A stretch of 35,314 bases of DNA from Candidatus Latescibacterota bacterium (GTDB lineage: Bacteria > Latescibacterota > 4484-107 > B68-G9). Shown piece by piece: positions 7,313 through 14,954 of this stretch (position 1 is its first letter; each line of letters begins with the position of its first letter). The DNA is taken from contig DTXA01000513.1 of the NCBI GenBank assembly GCA_012962735.1, positions 1 to 35,314 on the forward strand. Direction: 5' to 3'. Under the pieces are notes generated by a model. That model saw nothing but the letters and a program-made list of their open reading frames with translations, had not been told where the DNA came from and did no database searches. A program made the position numbers and the translations under genes.

Positions 7313-8571
7313 CCTCCCTCCTTCTTAAGCCGGTAGAGCACCTCTCCGGCCTTGGGAAGCACCAAGATCCCATCGTCCTCCCTGCCCATGTAGTCCTCCG
7401 GCCGGAACGAAGAAGGATCTATGTACTTCAGGTTCACCCTCTCGACGCGCTCCTTGGGTATCCCAGTGGCCAAATAGACCTCGACCCTAGGCTTTTCCAC
7501 GCCCGTGCGCTCGTCGTACCATCCGAAGCCCTTAAGGTGCGTCGAATGCGCCAGCACACCCCAGGGATAGTGTTTGAACTTATCCCACTGCTTGAGGAAG
7601 TAGTCCCGTACGTGATACCCTATCTCGTCCAACACATTGCCGTGTGTGTAGGAGATCTCCGTGATGTGCGGGGCATATATGATCACCTCACCGCCGTCCG
7701 CCACCGCCGGCTCCACCTTGTACATCCCCTTTGCGGCCGTCCATATGTCGTCGTACATCTCGGGCATCACCGATATCACCTTGCGGAATGGCCTTTCCAC
7801 CCATACCACGTGCACCTTTGCCGAAAGGTCCACGGCCAGCTCGTACGCCTCCTCGGGCGTTCCCGTATAAAGCCCCGCCAGACCCTCGTCCTTCACCACC
7901 ATCGCCAAACAGTACTTGGGCTTGTCCAAGAGGCCGGCGGCTCTGTCTATGACCCTCCTTACTGGGGTATGTTTGACGCCTATTATCTTGAGTATGGTGA
8001 TGACCGCGCCAAGCCAGTGGGAGAAGTTTATGACCTCCCAACCCCCTATGCCCGGGAAGAAGTACTTGTTCCCCCCAGAAAACCCCACGACCTCGTGCGG
8101 GAACACCGGGCCGCATATGACGATGCTGTCGTAATCCAAGACCATCTGGTTCAGCCTGACCTCGACCGGCATCTCTATGAGCCCCTCGGTGATCTCCGCT
8201 ATCTCCGAGGCCGGTATAGTCCCTAAGGAGGCGAAGATATCCGGAAGGTCCCAGCGGTGGTTGAAGACCCTCACATCCCTGTACCTTCCTTCCCAATCCT
8301 CGGGTGAGACGCCGGCCAGTCTGTTTATGGCCTCCTGCGACATGGGAGGATGGGTGCCTAAGGCTATGAGGTAGTCCAAAGCCCTCACCTTCCCCGAAAG
8401 CAGCTCGTGGAAAAGTCGGAACATCATAGGGATAGGTGCCGTGCGTGTCCCGTCGGGAACGATGAAGAGCACCCTTTTGCCTTCTAAGTCCCACTTAGAG
8501 AAGGCATCCTCAACTATGGAACGCACCTCGCCTTCTCCAAGGAGCCGGTCTACGTACCCCTTTCCAGTCAT
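7309..8571 (-). CDS. LarA-family nickel-pincer hydroxyacid racemase/epimerase
   Basis: This 420-residue protein belongs to the LarA superfamily (DUF2088), whose members use a nickel-pincer nucleotide to invert 2-hydroxyacids. The substrate-side motif is DGTRTAP (residues 40-46). Catalytic histidines are H74 (GTHPPM) and H159 (FPHEVVGFSGG). K169 should carry the cofactor and H185 should ligate nickel. The spacings H159 to K169 (10) and K169 to H185 (16) equal those between H174, K184 and H200 of Lactiplantibacillus LarA. Cofactor-making genes larB, larC and larE are not in the window. The SDR is 9 bases upstream and the kinase overlaps downstream, so the likely substrate is an aldonate rather than lactate; GntE-type D-gluconate 2-epimerases are known members of this superfamily. 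Confidence 0.88.
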   Translation of the reverse strand: MTGKGYVDRLLGEGEVRSIVEDAFSKWDLEGKRVLFIVPDGTRTAPIPMMFRLFHELLSGKVRALDYLIALGTHPPMSQEAINRLAGVSPEDWEGRYRDVRVFNHRWDLPDIFASLGTIPASEIAEITEGLIEMPVEVRLNQMVLDYDSIVICGPVFPHEVVGFSGGNKYFFPGIGGWEVINFSHWLGAVITILKIIGVKHTPVRRVIDRAAGLLDKPKYCLAMVVKDEGLAGLYTGTPEEAYELAVDLSAKVHVVWVERPFRKVISVMPEMYDDIWTAAKGMYKVEPAVADGGEVIIYAPHITEISYTHGNVLDEIGYHVRDYFLKQWDKFKHYPWGVLAHSTHLKGFGWYDERTGVEKPRVEVYLATGIPKERVERVNLKYIDPSSFRPEDYMGREDDGILVLPKAGEVLYRLKKEGG

Positions 8572-8580
8572 ACTCCCTCC

Positions 8581-9402
8581 TCACACCCCGCTGAAGGCCG
8601 AGAACCCCCCGTCTATGGGCACGACGATCCCGGTGACGAAGGAAGCCGAAGGGGAAAGAAGCCAAGCCACGACACCTATGAGGTCCTCCGGGTCCCCGAA
8701 CCTCCCCTGGGGCGTGTGGTCTATTATGGTCCTACCCCGCGGGGTCAGGTCCCCCTTATCGTCCAAAAGGAGGTATCTGTTCTGCTCGGTCAAGAAGAAC
8801 CCCGGCGCTATGGCCACTACGCGGATGTTAGGGGAGTATTCCTGGGCCATATGCACCGCCAACCACTGCGTGAAGTTGCTCACAGCTGCCTTGGCCGCCG
8901 AATACGCTGGTATGCGGGTCAGCGGCCTGAAGGCGTTCATGGAGGAGATGTTGAGTATGACACCTTCGCCCCGTTCGGCCATATGCTCCCCGAAGACCTG
9001 GCTTGCTAAGAAAGTTCCCGTGAAGTTCAGCCCAAAGACCCACTGGAGGGCATCCTCCGGGAGATCGAAGAAGGGAAGCTCCGGAGAGGTGGTCGCCTGA
9101 GGTCTGTTACCACCTGCGCCGTTTATCAGGAAGTCCACCCCCTCGAACCTTTCCAACACCCTGTCCCTGGCGGCCTTCAAACTGTCCTTATCCATAACAT
9201 CGCACTGTACCGCCAATGCCTCCCCGCCCCCGGAGTTCACTTCGTCCACCACCTTCCCGGCCGCCTCCTCCGATATGTCCAAGACCGCCACTCTCACCCC
9301 GAGCTTCCCCAACGCCCGTGACATCGTCCCGCAGAGCACTCCACCTCCACCGGTTACGGCCGCGACCTTTCCTTCTAACTCGAAAAGCTTCTCCAAGTAT
9401 CC
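8581..9402 (-). CDS. SDR oxidoreductase (UxuD/mannonate dehydrogenase-like)
   Basis: A classical short-chain dehydrogenase of 273 residues. The cofactor loop is TGGGGVLCG (residues 18-26), followed by D43 after beta-2, which favours NAD(H). The active site is S155, Y168 and K172 (YSAAK). NGAGGNRPQATT with a long insert after it is typical of D-mannonate/fructuronate-type SDRs such as thermotogal UxuD; that assignment is from recall and is moderate. The frame is open to 9438, but the ATG at 9402 has GGAAGGA directly upstream and avoids overlap with the amidohydrolase. With LarA and an FGGY kinase behind it, oxidation of a sugar acid is a natural role. Confidence 0.83.
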   Translation of the reverse strand, partial: GYLEKLFELEGKVAAVTGGGGVLCGTMSRALGKLGVRVAVLDISEEAAGKVVDEVNSGGGEALAVQCDVMDKDSLKAARDRVLERFEGVDFLINGAGGNRPQATTSPELPFFDLPEDALQWVFGLNFTGTFLASQVFGEHMAERGEGVILNISSMNAFRPLTRIPAYSAAKAAVSNFTQWLAVHMAQEYSPNIRVVAIAPGFFLTEQNRYLLLDDKGDLTPRGRTIIDHTPQGRFGDPEDLIGVVAWLLSPSASFVTGIVVPIDGGFSAFSGV

Positions 9403-9418
9403 CATTCCTTCCTCCCGG

Positions 9419-10573
9419 CTATCGCACGATATGCCCACCCTGGACCACGTGCACCACCCAGCCCAGGGCAGCGATATCCTCCAAGGGGTTCCCCTCTACC
9501 GCTACGAGGTCCGCATACTTGCCCGGCTCCACCGTGCCCAGCTTCCCCTCAAGCCCGAGCAGCTCGGCCGCTGTGCGAGTGACAGCCGCCAGTGCTTCCT
9601 CCTCGGTGAACCCTCCGAGCCTCACGGCCACCACGAGGGTCTTGTACAGCTCGTCGATGGGGGTATTCGGTATCCCAGCGTCCGAGCCCAGGGCCACCTT
9701 GACGCCCGAGCGCAGCGCCCGAAGCTGGAAGCAGAGGGGAGGACCCGGGTTCCCCGATGCCTCCCTCTTGCCGGCTATAGTGTGGCAGATGAAGGTCCCC
9801 CCTCCCCGGATGTGCTCCAAAAGCTCCTCATCGAAGGCGAAGCCCTCCCCCTCGGCCATCCAAGAGCAGTGTTCCAAGCTGTCCACTCCGGCCAGAACTG
9901 CGTTTCGGATACCCTCGGTGCCGTGGACGTGGGCTGAGACCCTGCGCCCCATCCGATGCACGTCCCGGACCAGCACCGACAGCTCCTCCGCGCTGTACCG
10001 GGCCATCCGCACGTTGGAACCCGGGGTGAGCCCCCCTCCGGTGACGCAGACCTTCACCCAGTCCACGCCCCTCCGCACCAGCTCCCGTGCGGCCCTTATA
10101 AGCTCCGGACCGCTGTCCGCAGAGATTCCCATAAACCACAGGTGCCCTCCGGTCGTGGTCAGGGGAGGGCCGGAGACGAAGAGCCTAGGGCTGGACACCA
10201 GCCCCTGTACCGCCGCCTTTTTGAGGGAAAGTGTCACCCCTCCACGATCCCCGCAGTCCCGGAATGCCGTTATCCCGGCTTTGAGGGCCCTTTCGGCGTT
10301 GTGTACGGCCCTGAGGAGCAGGTCCCAGTCGTCCTCCCGCTGCAGGACTTCCACAGCATCAGGCTCCCCAGAGAACACCAGGTGCCCGTGGGATTCTATC
10401 AGGCCGGGGACCAAGGTCAGACCGCCGAAGTCCACCCGCTCGGCTTTGGCCGGAAGCCCGTCCCTGGTGCGGATCTCCCTTATCCTCCCGTCCCGCACTA
10501 TCACGGCGGGCTTGGGAAGAGGGTCCCTTCCGGTCCCGTCCACCAATAGCTCACCTAAGAAGATCTTCTCCAT
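9419..10573 (-). CDS. Metal-dependent amidohydrolase (prolidase/imidazolonepropionase-like)
   Basis: A 384-residue TIM-barrel amidohydrolase with its small beta-sandwich composite domain. All metal ligands are visible: H62 and H64 (ESHGHL), the lysine to be carboxylated K174 (DWVKVCVTGG), H215 and H217 (SAHVHG), H235 (SLEHC) and D298 (GSDAG). This pattern, with a binuclear site and lysine, is found in Xaa-Pro/Xaa-Arg dipeptidases and related cyclic-amide hydrolases. There is no signal peptide, so it is cytoplasmic. It lies 4 bases after the reductase gene and 16 before the SDR. The exact amide or lactone substrate is not predictable; a lactone would fit the sugar-acid neighbours, but the family mostly cleaves amides. 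Confidence 0.85.
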   Translation of the reverse strand: MEKIFLGELLVDGTGRDPLPKPAVIVRDGRIREIRTRDGLPAKAERVDFGGLTLVPGLIESHGHLVFSGEPDAVEVLQREDDWDLLLRAVHNAERALKAGITAFRDCGDRGGVTLSLKKAAVQGLVSSPRLFVSGPPLTTTGGHLWFMGISADSGPELIRAARELVRRGVDWVKVCVTGGGLTPGSNVRMARYSAEELSVLVRDVHRMGRRVSAHVHGTEGIRNAVLAGVDSLEHCSWMAEGEGFAFDEELLEHIRGGGTFICHTIAGKREASGNPGPPLCFQLRALRSGVKVALGSDAGIPNTPIDELYKTLVVAVRLGGFTEEEALAAVTRTAAELLGLEGKLGTVEPGKYADLVAVEGNPLEDIAALGWVVHVVQGGHIVR

Positions 10574-10577
10574 AAAA

Positions 10578-12494
10578 TTATATCCCGAGTCCGAGCTCGT
10601 ACCCCTCGTGCACCGCCTCTAAGGCGCTCCGGGGGGCCTTGGCGTCCCCCACGACCCATAGGGGCACTTTCCCCTGCAGCTCCCGTGCCAGCCCGTCTTC
10701 GGGCCTTAAGCCAAAGGCCACCACCACCGCGTCGTACCCCGAGAGCCTCCTTTCCCTGCCGTCGCACCTTACAAGGGCTCCGTCCGGGAGGAAGGCCAAA
10801 ACCTCGGTCTCCGTCGTAAGCTCCACATCTTTCTCCTCCAATATCTTGAGGAGGAAGTGCCTACAGTGGCCTGTAAGGTCCTCCCCGAGCCTTTCCTTGC
10901 GGTCCACGACCGCCACCCGACATCCCCGCTCGGAGAGAAAATCCGCCGTCTCCAGGCCCGTCACCTCCCCCCCCACGATCAGAACCCGTCCGTCCACCTG
11001 CACCCTTCCCTCCAATACATCCACGGCCAAGACCGTATACTCCGCCCCGGGAAGGTCGGGAGGGCGGTATTCGGCCCCGGTGGCCACCACCACCGCGTCC
11101 GGAGATAGGGCCAATACGTCCTCCGCCGTCGCCTCCGTACTCAAGCGGACATCCACCCCGGCCTCCCGAACTTCCCGTTCCAAGTATCTCAGAAACTTGA
11201 GCATATACCCCTTCCCCGGAGGCCTGGCTGCTATCCGCAACATCCCTCCGAGCACTCCCTCCCGCTCCAAAAGCACCACCAGATGTCCCCTGCGGGCAGC
11301 CACCGAGGCCACCTCCATCCCGGCCGGCCCCCCTCCGACCACCACCACCCACTTGGGGCTTTCCGCAGGTCTCGGGGGCCCCTCCCACTCCCTTCCGGTC
11401 TCGGGCCTCACTAAACACCTCACCTCGCCCTCAGGCCCCCTGTGGTCGCAACATCCCCTGTTGCCCAGAATGCAGGGTCTGATGCGGCGTCCTTCCTGAG
11501 CCTTCCTCGGCCACTCTGGGTCCGCCAGAAGGGCCCTCCCGAGCGCCACCAGGTCGGCATAGCCCTCCCTTAGGGCTTTCTCCGCGACCTCGGGGTCCAC
11601 AATGTTCCCTACCCCTATGACCGGGACGGATACTATATCCCTTATAGCCTTGGCGTATTTAAGCAGGTGTCCCTGGGGCAGGTAATAGGGCGCCGAGGCG
11701 TAGAGCGTGCCCTCTCCGTGGCCGAAGGAGACGTGTATCGCGTCCGAGCCCGCCTCCTCCAATATCCTGCATATGCGCTTGGCCTCGTCGGACCTTATCC
11801 CTTGCTCCTCCAAGCCCTCGTCCCCGTCCACCCTGAACCAGACCGGGAAGTCATCCCCCACTAGCTCCCTCACCCTCCGGAGCACCTCTACTGCGAACCT
11901 GCACCTGTTTTCGGTGCTCCCCCCGTACCGGTCCGTCCTCTTGTTGGTCCAGGGGGAGAGGAACTGGTTGATAAGGTAACCGTGTGCTCCGTGTAGCTCC
12001 ACAGCATCGAACCTTGCCTCCCTCGCCCTGAGAGCGGCCCTGGTGAAGTACTCCACCCGAAGTGGTATCTCCTCCTCGGAAAGCTCATGGGGGGTCCTCC
12101 GGTCGCGGGACTTCCCCACCGTCGATGGGCCCACCGCCGGAAGTCCCGTGACATCGAAGGACGCCGTCCTCCCAACGTGGTTGAGCTGGAGGGCGATCTT
12201 GGCACCCTCCCCATGCACGGCCTCGGCCAGGCGGGCAAGGCCCGGGATGTACCGGTCGTCGTAGGCGCACAGCATCCTCCGACTGGACCTGCCCTCCAAG
12301 GCCACAGCGGTATGCTCCACTATCACCAGCCCGACACCCCCACGGGCCCTTTCCCTATAGTACGCCACCAGCCTGTCCGTGACGAACCCTTCCTCGTCCG
12401 CATACCACGTCCCCATAGGGGCCATGACGATCCTGTTGCGCAGGGAAAGGGCCCTTATGCGAAAAGGGGAGAAGAGCAGGGAGAACCTATCCAT
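10578..12494 (-). CDS. Old-yellow-enzyme/2,4-dienoyl-CoA reductase-type flavoenzyme with altered Fe-S motif
   Basis: A 638-residue protein with the FadH/trimethylamine dehydrogenase layout. An N-terminal FMN barrel covers residues 1-340 (active-site segment ELHGAHGYLINQFLSPWTN and RYGGSTENR). An iron-sulphur stretch follows, then FAD/NAD domains (VVVVGGGPAGMEVA near residue 390 and LIVGGEVTGLETADFL). The usual C-I-x-C-N-x-x-C-x11-C cluster motif is here PCILGNRGCC with a final Cys 12 residues after the third. The second ligand is glycine, and an extra cysteine follows the third. It overlaps the phosphomutase stop by 8 bases. Family members reduce enoyl compounds or demethylate amines; the substrate here is unknown. 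Confidence 0.87.
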   Translation of the reverse strand: MDRFSLLFSPFRIRALSLRNRIVMAPMGTWYADEEGFVTDRLVAYYRERARGGVGLVIVEHTAVALEGRSSRRMLCAYDDRYIPGLARLAEAVHGEGAKIALQLNHVGRTASFDVTGLPAVGPSTVGKSRDRRTPHELSEEEIPLRVEYFTRAALRAREARFDAVELHGAHGYLINQFLSPWTNKRTDRYGGSTENRCRFAVEVLRRVRELVGDDFPVWFRVDGDEGLEEQGIRSDEAKRICRILEEAGSDAIHVSFGHGEGTLYASAPYYLPQGHLLKYAKAIRDIVSVPVIGVGNIVDPEVAEKALREGYADLVALGRALLADPEWPRKAQEGRRIRPCILGNRGCCDHRGPEGEVRCLVRPETGREWEGPPRPAESPKWVVVVGGGPAGMEVASVAARRGHLVVLLEREGVLGGMLRIAARPPGKGYMLKFLRYLEREVREAGVDVRLSTEATAEDVLALSPDAVVVATGAEYRPPDLPGAEYTVLAVDVLEGRVQVDGRVLIVGGEVTGLETADFLSERGCRVAVVDRKERLGEDLTGHCRHFLLKILEEKDVELTTETEVLAFLPDGALVRCDGRERRLSGYDAVVVAFGLRPEDGLARELQGKVPLWVVGDAKAPRSALEAVHEGYELGLGI

Positions 12495-13827
12495 CGTCCT
12501 CCTCTAAGATGCCCATAACCTCATCTATAAGCCTATCAGCCGTCACCTCAGCCTCGGCCACCACCCTGATCAAAGGTTCGGTGTTGGAAGGCCGTATGTG
12601 GACCCATGCCCTATCCCGCACGATCCGGACCCCGTCCCTCAGATCCAGGTCCTCCCCCCCGAAGTGGGAGCGCACCCGTTCCATAGCCGCTTCCCTGTCC
12701 AGCCCAGGCCTTCGGTACGTCGCCTTGCGCATAACGTACCGTGGGAGCCGGGCCACAAGCCGGGACAGGGGCTCATCCGCCTCGGCCAAGTACTGAAGGA
12801 TCAGTGTCATGCCCACAAGGGAATCCCGGCCGTAGTTCACCTCGGGCAATATAACCCCGCCGTTCCCCTCCCCGCCTATCGGGGCTCTGAGCCTCAACAT
12901 CTCCATCAACACGTTCACCTCTCCCACAGGAGCCCTGTAGACCTGGACCCCGAACTCTCCGGCTACATCCTCCACCATCCGGCTGGTGGAGAGATTCACG
13001 GCCACAGGCCCGGGTTCTTTCCCGAGCACGAAGCGCACCGCTAAGGCCAGCGTATACTCCTCCCCCACCGCCCTTCCCTCCTCCGAGACTAAAGATAGCC
13101 TGTCCGCGTCCGGGTCCAGGCCGAACCCCACGTCGGCTCCGTGCTCTCGCACAGCTCTTTCCAATTCCCCCAAGTTCTCCGGCACGGGCTCGGGCCCCCT
13201 GGGGAAACGTCCGTCCGGCCTGCAGTGGACCGGAACAACCTCGCATCCCAGGCGCTCTAAGAGCTTCCTCCCGGCTTCGCTTCCTGCCCCGTCCACGGCG
13301 TCCAGCGCCACCTTAAACCCTCGTTCCTTTATGGCCTCCGGGTCCACCAGTTCCGAGGACAGAACCTTCTCTATGTGCAGGTCCGCTGCATCCCTCCTCT
13401 GGGCGACCTGACCCACGTCCTCCCATGAGCCCCTCGATGGCCCCTCCCTGTATCGCTTCAGGACTTCCTCCCCCTCCCCGGCCGTGAGGAAACGGCCCTC
13501 AGGGGAGACCAACTTCAGCCCGTTCCAGGATATGGGATTGTGGCTTGCAGTGATCACTGCACCGCCGGAGAGTCCCTCCCAGCGCACGAAGCACAGGACG
13601 GTAGGCGTGGGTATGACTCCCAGTCGCACGACATCGCTTCCTGCGGAGAGCAGGCCGGAGATCGCCGCCATCTCCAACATCTCCCCCGTGGGCCGGGTAT
13701 CCCTCCCCACTGCCACCGGCCCGCCGGTCCATCCCCCGAAAGCGACCCCAAATCGACAGGCCACCTCAGGGGTGAGGCCCTCACCCACCACCCCCCGTAT
13801 TCCGGACACGCTAATTAAAAGTCCCAC
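12487..13827 (-). CDS. Phosphohexomutase (phosphoglucosamine/phosphomannomutase family)
   Basis: An alpha-D-phosphohexomutase of 446 residues with all four domains. The N-terminus has SGIRGVVGEGLTPE. The phosphoserine loop is TASHNP (S95). The magnesium loop DPDADRL lies near residue 230, the sugar-specificity loop GEGNGG near 318, and the phosphate-binding loop RPSNTEPLIRV near 410. It moves phosphate between C1 and C6 of a hexose or hexosamine. GEGNGG is close to the GEXSGH loop but differs, so the choice between GlmM and ManB/Pgm cannot be made. The gene overlaps the 95-aa unknown gene by 17 bases and the reductase gene by 8 bases. Confidence 0.9.
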   Translation of the reverse strand: MGLLISVSGIRGVVGEGLTPEVACRFGVAFGGWTGGPVAVGRDTRPTGEMLEMAAISGLLSAGSDVVRLGVIPTPTVLCFVRWEGLSGGAVITASHNPISWNGLKLVSPEGRFLTAGEGEEVLKRYREGPSRGSWEDVGQVAQRRDAADLHIEKVLSSELVDPEAIKERGFKVALDAVDGAGSEAGRKLLERLGCEVVPVHCRPDGRFPRGPEPVPENLGELERAVREHGADVGFGLDPDADRLSLVSEEGRAVGEEYTLALAVRFVLGKEPGPVAVNLSTSRMVEDVAGEFGVQVYRAPVGEVNVLMEMLRLRAPIGGEGNGGVILPEVNYGRDSLVGMTLILQYLAEADEPLSRLVARLPRYVMRKATYRRPGLDREAAMERVRSHFGGEDLDLRDGVRIVRDRAWVHIRPSNTEPLIRVVAEAEVTADRLIDEVMGILEEDDG

Positions 13828-14098
13828 CGTACAATCCTCTATGGTTCTGACACGTTCTGCCGAAGCTGCGGAAGAACTTCTTTAACTGGGCCCAGAAAAA
13901 CTTACCTTTATCCCTCAAGCACAACTGGCGGATATGGGGTCTGGAGGTGATCCCGGGCTCCTCACGGACCATCTCCACAGCACTCTTGCCCCGGACGTGG
14001 GCGTTGGCCATAAGGTTCTTAAACGCCTCCACGTCTACAGGGTCCTCGAGCTGACGCAGCACCTCCTCGTCCTCAGGATATGTCCGTTCATCCGGCAC
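13811..14098 (-). CDS. Conserved-looking small protein of unknown function
   Basis: A 95-residue frame fills the only gap between the HAD phosphatase and the phosphomutase and overlaps both (11 and 17 bases), as translationally coupled genes do. I recognise no family. It has an acidic N-terminal third (DERTYPEDEEVLRQLEDPVD) and a basic, aromatic C-terminal half (RDKGKFFWAQLKKFFRSF). It has no signal peptide and no membrane segment. The central piece FKNLMANAHVRGKSAVEMV could be a helix pair. The two-charge layout would suit an adaptor or nucleic-acid contact, but that is a guess. No competing frame covers this stretch. Confidence 0.55.
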   Translation of the reverse strand: MPDERTYPEDEEVLRQLEDPVDVEAFKNLMANAHVRGKSAVEMVREEPGITSRPHIRQLCLRDKGKFFWAQLKKFFRSFGRTCQNHRGLYGGTFN

Positions 14099-14771
14099 AG
14101 GTCCTCACCTCCTTCCGGGAAAGCAGGTCCACGATCTGAACGACCTCGCCAGGACGGTCCACCAAGAAATCCGGATTCAGCCTTCGCAGCTCGGACTCCG
14201 GGAAGTACCCCCATGTGACCCCACAGGTCAAGGCTCCCAAGGACTTCCCGGCTAAGATATCGTTGTCGGTATCTCCCACCACCAGGACCTCCAAGGCCTC
14301 CACACCCAGGCGCTCTAGAGCCAGCGCCAACATCTCCGGGTCCGGCTTGATGCGGGAGACGTCCTCCGGACCCACGACCAAGTCTACGAAGCGGGCCAAG
14401 CCCAACTCCTCTAAGATCTTCTCCGCCATATACCGGGGCTTATTCGTGACTACGGCTATCCAGCAGCGTAGCTTTAGGACCTCTAACATCTCCGGAACCC
14501 CGGCAAAGGGCCGGGAGCGCTCAGCACAGTGTTCGGTATAATACCTCCTGTACCGAAAGAGCCACTCCTCCCACCTCTCCCTCCCCTCCTCCGGCAGCAT
14601 TATCTTCGCAAACGCCTCCGAACCCGGGCCTATGCCTTTGCGCACCCGATCAGGAGATGCCGCAGGGAAGCCCATCTCTCCAAGAGCATGGTTCACCGCC
14701 CTTCGGATGTCGGGCTCTGTGTCCACGAGCGTACCGTCCAAATCGAAGATAATCATGCCGATCCTCACCAT
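14088..14771 (-). CDS. gph: HAD-family phosphatase (phosphoglycolate phosphatase-like)
   Basis: A 227-residue HAD hydrolase of the Gph/PGP group. Motif I is FDLDGTLVDTE with the nucleophile aspartate and the acid/base aspartate two residues on. A helical cap of the C1 type follows. Motif II is VVTNKP, motif III is the lysine in RIKPDPEML, and motif IV is VGDTDNDILAG. Phosphoglycolate, or another small phosphomonoester such as a sugar phosphate, is the expected substrate. The ATG at 14771 is only 1 base from AAGGAGG; the GTG at 14768, 4 bases from it, may be the real start. It overlaps the small unknown gene by 11 bases. Confidence 0.85.
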   Translation of the reverse strand: MVRIGMIIFDLDGTLVDTEPDIRRAVNHALGEMGFPAASPDRVRKGIGPGSEAFAKIMLPEEGRERWEEWLFRYRRYYTEHCAERSRPFAGVPEMLEVLKLRCWIAVVTNKPRYMAEKILEELGLARFVDLVVGPEDVSRIKPDPEMLALALERLGVEALEVLVVGDTDNDILAGKSLGALTCGVTWGYFPESELRRLNPDFLVDRPGEVVQIVDLLSRKEVRTCAG

Positions 14772-14777
14772 TCCTCC

Positions 14778-14939
14778 TTATCCCTTGTGTCCGAACTCCG
14801 CGTCCCGGATGTCCTGAGGGCGGCCCACCATGACCTTATAGACGATGAGGTCCTCGGGGGAGCACACTCGCACAGTGCGCCTACTCCGGGCAGGCCTAGG
14901 GATATATCCACTTCTTCCTTCGAGTTGAGGCCAACACAT
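14778..14939 (-). pseudogene. C-terminal relic of an AbiEii/DUF6036-type nucleotidyltransferase
   Basis: A 53-codon frame, open back to the stop of the DUF4139 gene, contains SPEDLIVYKVMVGRPQDIRDAE. That is the hallmark C-terminal segment (PEDL-x-x-x-K-x-x-x-GRP-x-D-x-x-D) of AbiEii/AbiGii- and DUF6036-type nucleotidyltransferases, seen in toxin-antitoxin and phage-defence loci. The upstream catalytic GS-x-DxD part is missing, and the protein after this segment ends at once, so it cannot be a working enzyme. Its stop lies 7 bases before the HAD gene. It is probably what remains of a deleted gene that once sat in this operon; small peptides cannot be excluded. Confidence 0.6.
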
Positions 14940-14954
14940 CCCGAAGCCGCATCT

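Noticed and set aside
9216..10622. 468-codon plus-strand frame
   Set aside because: It is antisense to the amidohydrolase with its complete set of metal ligands, and its Ser/Pro/Arg-rich translation is a composition artefact.
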